From Phallusia fumigata (lineage: Eukaryota; Chordata; Ascidiacea; Phlebobranchia; Ascidiidae): a stretch of 26,934 bases of DNA. A model generated the notes under the pieces. It made no database searches, was not told where the DNA came from, and worked only from the letters and a program-made list of their open reading frames with translations. The position numbers and the translations under genes are program-made. Shown one piece after another: positions 19,564 to 26,934 of this stretch (the stretch's first letter is position 1; each line of letters begins with the position of its first letter). The DNA is taken from positions 1 to 26,934 of the forward strand of contig QXVZ01006838.1 of the NCBI GenBank assembly GCA_008931825.1. The letters are read 5' to 3'.

Positions 19564-22330
19564 ATGACAACGATAGCAGCTTTACCCAGAAGTCCGCCAA
19601 CAACTTTACCACCACGATCAACCCAACCACCCACAAGCCAACAGACAAACTTGTCCCTTGCGGGCAACACAAGCCTGCCCCAGTTCACGTGTGTTCCACA
19701 GCGGATGGAATACTTGCTGGCTGAACTCATCGCTACTTCATGTTCGACTCCGGTCAACTTGTTTCTCGTCACGTCATTGTTTGTGTACAGGTCAGTTTTG
19801 GGCGGAGTTGTGCTCGTGATAACGCGGGTTATGCGTGGGGCAGTAGGAAGTGACGATATTTACGTCACATCAAATTGCCGGTAAAACAAAAACGCTGAAT
19901 AACTGATAAGGCCTCGCAGGAATAACGTGTTTATATGTCAGACGTTTTGCTACAACAACTTTTTGCCCATTTTGATAAGGGTAAATTGAAGACATTTTCC
20001 AACCGACGGGTGTTATCTGATCCAATTTGTGTTTAAGCTTCTAAACAACACGTCGTTTTGCGAAATTGAACTAAAGCCCTTTCTACATAATATAGTGCCG
20101 CAGTAAAGTGGGTTAAAACCGAAACCTGACAATGCCTACAAAACACAACCAGCGACATATGTATTGTGAATTTGTACTGAAACAACAGCAAAGAAAGTCC
20201 ACAACTGTTTTTAAACTTGGTATTCATTAACCGCCCATCAATGGTTCAATTTTACAGAGAGAAGCTTCGTTCTCAGATGGTGAACATATACGCCGCGAAC
20301 ATAGTGGCCGCTATCACTGTAAGCACGATTCTACGATGCTTCGACACAGTTTGGAGTTATTTCGGTTTTGGCCCTCCTTCCTACATCAGCACTGGACCAG
20401 CCACCCCGAGTCCATTCCTGAAGTTGTGGGCTTTTCAGAAAACCACTATTGTCACAACTTACATTGGTAAGATCACCAGAAGTCATAAACTCGCGTTACA
20501 ATTTCCTTGATTTTCATGATCCTAAAGACTAGGGAAAACAAGATACGGACTTGAAGAGTAGCTTTATTAAAAACATAACTGCTGGAGAACTTGTATGTAG
20601 TAAACATATTGTAATGCAAACGTTTCAACAATCGTTGTTGACATCATCACTGCATAAAGATTCCGATTTTAAATTCTTTATCATGTAGAGTGATAGCATT
20701 CCTTCATTTACTTAGTCTTAAAAGATTTTTTCGTCATGCGCAGTGATAGCTTGGGGAATTTTTTTGGTCATTTTATCCATTCGATCGAAAGCGTTCAGAA
20801 TTCACCGTACGGTGGCAGGCGTGAGCGACACAGAAGGAAGTCCGAGCAACGGAACCAAACAACAGTCACAGAAATCAGCCTTTGCAAAGTAAGTTTAATA
20901 AAGACGACTTTTGATCCAGTAGCAATCAATCTTAACTTTGAAAAAGTGTTAGTGGCATTGGAAAATTGCACGCAAGCACAGAGGTATGAAAATCCTCGCC
21001 TTCAAAGAGAATTAAACCCTTAACCTCAGACATTTAATGCAGATGTAGAAATTACAGTCCACATCTTTCGAACCTCAGAATTTTAACGACGTGACTCTAA
21101 CCTGGCTAGACACAGCTACGCAAATGCAAAGTTTAGCCTGATACGCATCGTGATTGACAAACCCGATTGTGAAATCTAACATTTTTGATCTTTGATGCAG
21201 ATGTTTTTGCTGGTCAACAAAAAGCCGCACAATAAAATTCAACATCTTCCTCTCGTGGTTCGTCCCGATAGTGGTTTCACTGATAGAGGTCTCTATTGAG
21301 AAGTGCTCCTCGGATTGCAAATGCTCGTACAACTACATGGTTCAGTTCGACAGAGTTATTACTTGCATGAAAAGTACGTGCTTGAAACAAAGTTTTTTTT
21401 GTTCCATTTTTTGTCTGTAATGTGCCTTAATATGTATTTTACGTAAGTGTAAGTCACTACCCTGTAAGCTGGGGTGGTTATGGAGCCGTTTCAAACAGCT
21501 TTACAACGCAGTATGTCGCCAGGTGGTTTCATTGATAACATAGGATGCAAAAGTTTCTACACGATACACTTTGCTACAATCTGTCAAAAAAGTGTCGTTA
21601 TAAATTTAAAATGACCTTGTAAAGTTAGGGCATCGCTTTCACAAAAGCTAATGCTTGTCTAAGGTCAGAGACACCGGCACCAGTGATAAAAATATGCAAT
21701 GAAACTTATACACAGCGGCCTAAACCACAAAGTTTTTTTTCTACCATTATAGTTTGCTCGGTGGTGTGGGCTCCGATCACGAACCACTTCTTAATAGTGG
21801 GATGCGTGATATGGGTGATATGCGCAGTTCTGCTCATTTCCCTACTCATACGATCGCAGTTCCAGTTCAACAAGGTGAAAAAGCAGATGGCCACCAGTAG
21901 GTTGCCCACTTTGCAGCGCCATCATGCGGGCGAAGAGCAACCGACGCCGTTCGAAATCGAACAACAGCGTTATGACGTCAACAATCCGTCCCGCGATGAG
22001 GCGTTACACAATAGCACTGGAAGATCGAGTTTTCGACATTCCAATTTCCTTCTTATCAGCTCGCTTGCGCAGCAGCTGCGGTGGATGCGGATAATATCAT
22101 CCGTATACGTTGTGGGCACAGGCTGCATGGTTGGCTTGACCCTTTACTCGATATTGAGCGAAGATTACGCAATCTTTACCTTTCCCGGGCGCGGGCCTGT
22201 TCCGATTTTTCTGATCCCAACTTTGAGTGAGACTTTTGCAACCGTTGTTCTCTGCACAAAACTGCCGAACCTGAGAAGCGCCGTAAACGCCATGTTAACC
22301 AGGATCTTGTCTTGCAAGGTTGTGAAATAA
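19564..22330 (+). CDS. Divergent seven-transmembrane receptor C (complete, five exons, 443 aa)
   Basis: Exons: 19564-19790, 20258-20466, 20744-20888, 21201-21373, 21753-22330; phases 2-1-2-1 as in gene B. The N terminus (1-47) is Pro/Thr/Ser-rich with NLS and NTS sequons and no cleavable signal peptide. Approximate segments: TM1 49-75, TM2 83-101, TM3 137-158, TM4 206-224, TM5 263-284, TM6 361-384, TM7 400-420. RTVAGVS at 167-173, SWFVPI in TM4, CSSDCKC in the second extracellular loop, ISSVYVVGT in TM6, and LPNLRSA just after TM7 all match gene B. Exon 2 begins EKLRSQMVNIYAAN against QKLRTQLVNIYAAN in B. The third cytoplasmic loop (about 285-358) is basic to neutral and unlike the acidic loop of B. 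D2.50, DRY, CWxP and NPxxY are missing. Ligand unknown; membership of a tandem receptor family is clear. Confidence 0.9.
20560..20630 (+). repeat. Dispersed repeat in gene C intron 2
   Basis: This is the partner of the repeat at 13155-13225: AAAACATAACTG, then ATTGTAATGCAAACGTTT about 40 bases later. Flanks on both sides are unrelated between the two sites. Confidence 0.45.
20985..21075 (-). repeat. Degenerate SINE-like fragment in gene C intron 3
   Basis: On the minus strand TGAGGTTAAGGGTTTAATTC resembles a decayed tRNA B-box region (compare GGGTTCGAATTC), with tRNA-like sequence before it. Divergence is high and assignment is tentative. Confidence 0.25.
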
Positions 22331-22331
22331 A
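22326..22331 (+). terminator. Polyadenylation signal overlapping the gene C stop codon
   Basis: AATAAA spans the TAA stop (22328-22330). If used, it would give a 3' UTR of only about 10-30 nt. No other AATAAA lies close behind it. Confidence 0.35.
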
Positions 22332-25137
22332 AAACAATTTCCTGACTGTTTTAGAGTGCACTATTTCAAATTTTCGTTTTCGTTTCTTAAATCAACGGCG
22401 TATTTAGACTTGTTTGATGCATTTCAGTATTGCTTATTCCTACAAGGTCGATTTGTAATGTGTTCATTTTTTATTCGGTGTTAAACAAGCGTTTAATATT
22501 TTTTTAACACTGTTATGACGTTGTGTAAACTTCATGATGCGTTAAGTAACCTGCTTACAACAGTTCAATACGTGGTATGATGCACTTTTATTTTTGTGTT
22601 TGCTTTGCGCGCGAAGGCCAATATAAACCAAAAGCTTATGACTGGCACGTTTGTTTTGTGGAATGGTAATAACATTTTTATTTCTATTAACAGTTGTATG
22701 AATCGTTGTTTTAGGTTTGGTACCAAACCATCGTTAAACTAGGCAAACGATTTTCGTAAAGTCCAAATACAAGACTCGAGCAGTAATTAATGAACGTTTG
22801 CATTTTTTGAATTGTTTTCGTACATAAAGTTAAACCTTCATACGTAATAGCATTTGCAGGCAACACAAGCTTGTATATTCACAATTTATCAGAAAAACAC
22901 CAAACACCAAAGTCAGTTTGCAACTTAAGGCATAAGTTCACAATCTTACTAACACGAACTCATAACTAAACTAAACAAACATAACTGCAACAAAATAAAT
23001 AATTTAAGCTGGAATATTAGGACATTTGGTCAAAACAGTGGATCCAACAAACATCTATTTGAATAAGAGACTGACGATGCCTACTCAGGTGAAATATATA
23101 TCTCTTTTTTAACGAACAGCCATTGACTGATTTTGTGTTTGAAGCATAGCTTCACTGTTATAATCCAACAAAACAACAATTATCGAAAAGCTTTGAGGAC
23201 CACATTGTCCCAAACATTTACTGGATCAAAATAAATCTTACCGAGTCGGCCGTCATTTTTTATTGTCGCAGCCATAACTACAAAGCCACAAAATGTGACA
23301 TCACAATCGCATTTGTTGCAAGGTTGAACCGTTACTCAGGCAACGCCCATCGTGCCCTGACGTAATTAGTAATGATCAACTTGTAAACGAATGTCACGAT
23401 TGACAAGGCGTGTAAAGATTGCTGATGCAGTGAAAATTCCAAACACGTGGCAAGGCTTTACGCTGCACATTGCATAACACTGATCGTGTATAACGACTTT
23501 TACGTGCAGTGCGCCACCACATATCAACTAAGATGGGAAAGTTGTATCAGCGCTGGTGCGTTGATGTTAAATCCCATTGCGAGCAATTAGCAATGGTCAA
23601 AAGCGCTAGACCCATATACAGACATCAGCATTGAAGCCCTGATCGGGATTCGTAATCGAGTGCGTCACAGTAAAAAAGTTTTTCAAATAACCGACATGTT
23701 GGGATGTGTTTTTATAACAAGTATCCATGGATAAAATACTTTTAGGGACCCGGCCAAAATGGCAGGTGCTGTTAAATTTAAATTAAAAATTCGATATTCT
23801 ACTCTGAAAATCTCTAAAAACTCTCCTCAAAACCTTGCCATAGGCATAAATTGTTTCTAACTGCAAGCCAGATGATACATTGTAGAGTAACTAGTTTAAA
23901 CAATTAAACAATGCCAAAAACAAACAAAACATAATGGTAACAGAACTACAGTTTATTTAACACTAAAGGATGCTTGTTTAAAAATACAACAAATTAATGT
24001 CATATTATCGTGTGCTGTACATTCACTGGCTATGCAGGTTCACAATTAATTACTTGGTTCTTTTCGGCCGTATGTTCATTTCATTGCAGATAATTAACAC
24101 GAATACTTCAGTTAACAACAAACAGCCCAAAGTAAGGATCTTTTTTATGAAACAGATATTTACGCAAAACAACGCTATACTAACTCATATACACACAGCA
24201 GTAAAAATATAAGCCCCACACCAAGTTTTATCCGTTAACAAAATGGTAATTTGTTTTTCAACCCAATGATATCAATGTTTATAAACAACAAATATAAAAC
24301 AAACATGCCAAACTCACCAGTTCGAAATGCCGGTAACTTATCAAGTAGCTTCAGCTAAATGTCACAAAAACTGGCTCTGTAAACTGAACTAGTTCTGTGT
24401 TACCTGGCTGCTAGCTGACAACCACTTGCAATAATCCACCACAGACACAAATGTCTGTTTAATATTTCCACATTGTGCATTGAAAATCCAGCTTACATTT
24501 GCACAAACTTTAAGTAACATAACAAGCTTTCTTTAAACCGGATTGTTTACCTTAAAATTATCAGGGAATTTCAACAATGCGCGCTTTATGACGTACAACG
24601 CTGATTGATCGGAATGCGCGTTTTTTGTTCGTTGGTGTTATTTCTATGCTGGAAGTCAAATTTCTTACGATTTTGTGGTTATGGTGTTTGTAATTATGAG
24701 TGAAGTTGATGAATCCAGAAAGCAACGCAAAAAAGTTCTGGACAAAAACCAATTACAACGAATGAGGATACAGCTACGTTCGGCAAATTTGGATTAAAAC
24801 AAACTGTGTCTTGGAAAACATACACAAAACGCATGAATTTCTGTGCACAAACAAACCATACAAATAAAATATAAGGCAACAGCGTACTTATTTTAAAAGT
24901 AGAAAGAGCCGAAAAAATACGACACATTTATAGTAAAGGAAAATTTGGGTGAGCATATTTTATCCCAACTTGTGACGTCGTTTCAGTGCCTATTACATCA
25001 TCTGGTTTGTTACGTAACAGCAAATCAACGACAAAATGCTGCAAACTCGTGTCGTCAAAGTCTTTACGTAGAAGTGATCTCATCTTTCGCTACAGCTCAT
25101 AACTCCAACGTCATCATAAAAATGTTTGGACATTTTG
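22332..25137. other. Intergenic region between convergent genes C and D
   Basis: AT-rich, with only short open frames lacking good starts or domains. It holds the spliced-leader-like segment near 23.05 kb. No RNA gene or long repeat was recognised. Confidence 0.45.
23042..23172 (+). mobile_element. Possible retroposed spliced-leader-containing fragment
   Basis: TCTATTTGAATAAG (23054-23067) equals the last 14 of 16 bases of the Ciona spliced leader as I remember it. It is not followed by GT, so it is not an SL RNA gene donor; instead AGACTGACGATG follows, like the start of a trans-spliced mRNA. The decamer ATCCAACAAA flanks the segment at 23042-23051 and 23163-23172, as a target-site duplication would. 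There is no poly(A) tract before the right repeat, which weakens the case. Confidence 0.3.
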
Positions 25138-25154
25138 TGACGTAACTTACGTCA
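25138..25154. promoter_or_regulatory. 17-bp palindrome of two ACGT half-sites
   Basis: TGACGTAACTTACGTCA is a palindrome around a single central base and lies about 40 bp beyond the gene D stop. It would suit two back-to-back bZIP half-sites; a role is unproven. Confidence 0.25.
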
Positions 25155-25192
25155 TTGTCGGGTGCATTGTCACGTTGTTGCGTCTTTCCGGC

Positions 25193-26646
25193 TTAGAAAT
25201 CATTACTTTTGATAGTTGATGTAGATTTGACGTCACTACGTTTGCTGTTGCCGCTTTTACCCACTTGCAATGCTAGAGAGATAAAGGCTTGCCTAAGAGA
25301 AACAAAGAAAACAAGTTTGTGTTTGCTGGTGTATGAAAAAAAGTTGAATAAGCAATTTACTTTCTGTTAAGTATGTTTGAAAAAGGCGGGTAAAAAGTTT
25401 TGTGGAAAGATGAAATGGCCAAACATTACTTTGAAAAGGGTAAAAAGTTCTCCGAAAATTTAAAAGAATTAAGTGTTCCCTAAAATATGGACAAAAAGTT
25501 AACACGGAAAAAGGTTTTTGTGGGAAGGTAAAATGGTTGAAAAGTAATTATAAGTAAAGTAAACAATCGAAATAAACACTGATCCTTAATATTAAATTGC
25601 AAATAAGTAGTGAGAAGGCGACAAACCTTATTCCAGGTAGGCACTTGGCAAGCAGGAAGGGGCAGACCCAGCAATAGACGAAAGTGACACAGAGGCAGCT
25701 GTTTCCAAGCACCATGCTCGGATTCTCGGTGGAAAAGTAATCGTAAAGCATAAGTGCCATCACCGGTGCTGTGCTGAAGACGAACAACGCTATGATCCAT
25801 ATGATGAACCTGAGACTGCTGAGTGTACGACGCTTAAAATGTAAAGGATTTCAGAGTTAGGCATCTGTTTTGATTTCATAAATAATTCTCAGTCTGTTGT
25901 TTTTACCCAAACTTTCGTTTTGCAGACAGGACTGGAAATAGTTACAGACCCCAACCACGTAATCCTAAGGGGTTTACGTACTCCAGGTTATAAAAACTTA
26001 GTGCTAAAACGTTTTATTTGAAATCAAACCACAGTTAAAACTGGCAAAAACAAAATTAACAAACTGGCAAACCTAAAAACTATTCCTAGTTTATCAAAAC
26101 CTTCCTTGTATTCATGCGCTACCTGAAACCAACGATCTTTTTCTTTTTCACCCTTATGAGGACGAATCCAGAAGAGGAAGAGGGGGCAAAGAAGAAGGTC
26201 AACGAGTTCAAACAACAAGTTGTTTGGTATAAGTAGAGAGTTGAAAATCAGGGGTCAATGAAAAAGCTGGTTAAGTGCGGGCAGAGAAGAAGTCAAGGAC
26301 AGTGTTTGTTTACAGAATTTACACAGGGAGGTTGTTTGGTGTAAGTAGAGAGCTGAGAATTGTAATTACTAACGTTGTCTTACAAACATGGAAATTCAAA
26401 CTTCGCTGAACTTTCACTTACCAGAACCTGATGTGACCTCATCAACGATCGATGACGCGTTTCTTTCACGTCGACAACAGGGGATATGACGTCATCACCG
26501 CCAGACAGGTGTGTTGTGACGGAGATTGTTTTGTCCCCGGATAACTTCGAAGTTTCGACCCTAGAGTGGTCGGCTTCTTTCTTTACCCTGGGAAGGAACT
26601 TGTTGTGATTAGGTAGTTTCGGGGTCATGAAGATCAAACAGGTTTT
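25193..26646 (-). CDS. Class-A-like GPCR D, C-terminal exons (partial)
   Basis: Minus-strand exons in transcript order: 26646-26422, 25832-25627, 25292-25193 (TAA at 25195-25193). Phases 0 and 2 join 176 residues. The first exon encodes a hydrophilic, Ser/Thr/Lys-rich third cytoplasmic loop. The second opens with RRTLSSLRFIIW at the base of TM6 and spans TM6 and TM7 (about residues 83-105 and 117-138 of the fragment). The third encodes a short tail starting QAFISLALQVGK, typical of helix 8, then a Ser/Lys-rich end. The layout (long loop, TM6 with a proline, TM7, amphipathic helix) resembles amine-type class A receptors such as muscarinic ones, but CWxP reads STAP and NPxxY reads CPFLL. TM1-5 lie beyond the right edge. 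The upstream exon boundary (acceptor at 26647-26648) is less certain than the other two junctions. Confidence 0.65.
25388..25543. repeat. Degenerate AG-rich repeats in the last intron of gene D
   Basis: GGGTAAAAAGTT-type units recur at about 25388, 25438 and, more diverged, 25490. A longer unit (25396-25422) recurs at 25511-25543 with several changes. This is simple-sequence-like expansion in a 334-bp intron. Confidence 0.35.
26219..26360 (+). repeat. 30-bp direct repeat in a gene D intron
   Basis: Units at 26219-26248 and 26331-26360, starting GTTGTTTGGT, match at 27 of 30 positions, 112 bp apart. They lie in the 589-bp intron between the loop exon and the TM6 exon. Confidence 0.5.
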
Positions 26647-26656
26647 CTGTTCAGAA

Positions 26657-26695
26657 CAGTGATTCTTAACCGTGGGGTAATTAACCTCATGTGAC
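26657..26695 (+). mobile_element. hAT-like terminal sequence beside a gene D splice acceptor
   Basis: CAGTGATTCTTAACCGTGGG starts at 26657 and matches the general hAT end pattern (CAGTGGTTCTTAACC). It begins 10 bp upstream, in gene D sense, of the inferred acceptor at 26647-26648, so the element would supply part of that splice-site context. No second end or target-site duplication was seen before the window edge. Confidence 0.35.
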
Positions 26696-26934
26696 AGAAT
26701 AGCAGGTGAGTAATTAGCTGATATTAGCAATGTTTTATATTGAGTATGGCAAAACCAGCAAAATAAACAAACAAAATAGATTTTAGTCAAAACGTCGAAA
26801 TATTATTCACCAAAAAATCGTTTCTACATTGTAACCGTGAATATCCATTTTTTGTGGGACTTTACATCCCGCGTTCTCGCTAATAGTTGTCACATAACAA
26901 AAAATGTTTTTCGTTCCCAACCTAACACTGCAGT
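26696..26934. other. Intron or upstream sequence of gene D to the window edge
   Basis: AT-rich sequence with no exon that I can connect to gene D; its earlier exons must lie further right. Confidence 0.4.

Noticed and set aside
26024..26218. Minus-strand hydrophobic 64-codon frame as another gene D exon
   Set aside because: It would insert between two exons that already join in phase (0 to 0), and its boundaries lack good splice sites.

Overview
The window looks like nuclear DNA of an invertebrate chordate, most likely a Ciona-type ascidian. This is inferred from AT-rich sequence with compact GT-AG introns of about 60-1600 bp, tRNA-derived SINE fragments, lineage-divergent 7TM receptor genes, and a short stretch resembling the Ciona spliced leader as I remember it. 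There are no bacterial-style genes; almost all long open frames are shadows or chance.

Layout. (1) 1-3445, plus strand: 3' part of receptor gene A (end of exon 2, then exons 3-5), entering from the left edge. (2) 3446-10240: about 7 kb with no confident gene; one speculative four-exon secreted-protein gene (4828-5362) and a diverged repeat near 8.3-8.6 kb. (3) 10438-14126: complete five-exon receptor gene B (457 aa), flanked or invaded by SINE fragments. (4) 14127-19520: intergenic, with a hAT-like remnant and a 1.42-kb direct duplication (14908-16331 and 16333-17755). A single N sits exactly between the copies and copy 2 carries a length-preserving run of 20 G. This looks like an unmerged contig or haplotype overlap rather than biology. 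(5) 19564-22330: complete five-exon receptor gene C (443 aa). (6) 22331-25192: intergenic, with a possible retroposed spliced-leader fragment. (7) 25193-26646, minus strand: the last three exons of a different class-A-like GPCR (gene D), converging on the A-B-C array.

The main biological content is the tandem array A-B-C. The three paralogues share the same coding-intron phases wherever visible (2-1-2-1). They also share motifs that look specific to the family: a TVAGVS motif after TM3, SW(F/V)xPI in TM4, a Cys-rich second extracellular loop, and ISxVYxxGT in TM6. In the complete members B and C the usual class A switches (D2.50, DRY, CWxP, NPxxY) are missing. I could not assign a ligand; a lineage-specific chemoreceptor-like expansion is a hypothesis only. 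B and C each have an unpaired splice acceptor about 45 nt before the ATG, compatible with spliced-leader trans-splicing or a 5' UTR intron.
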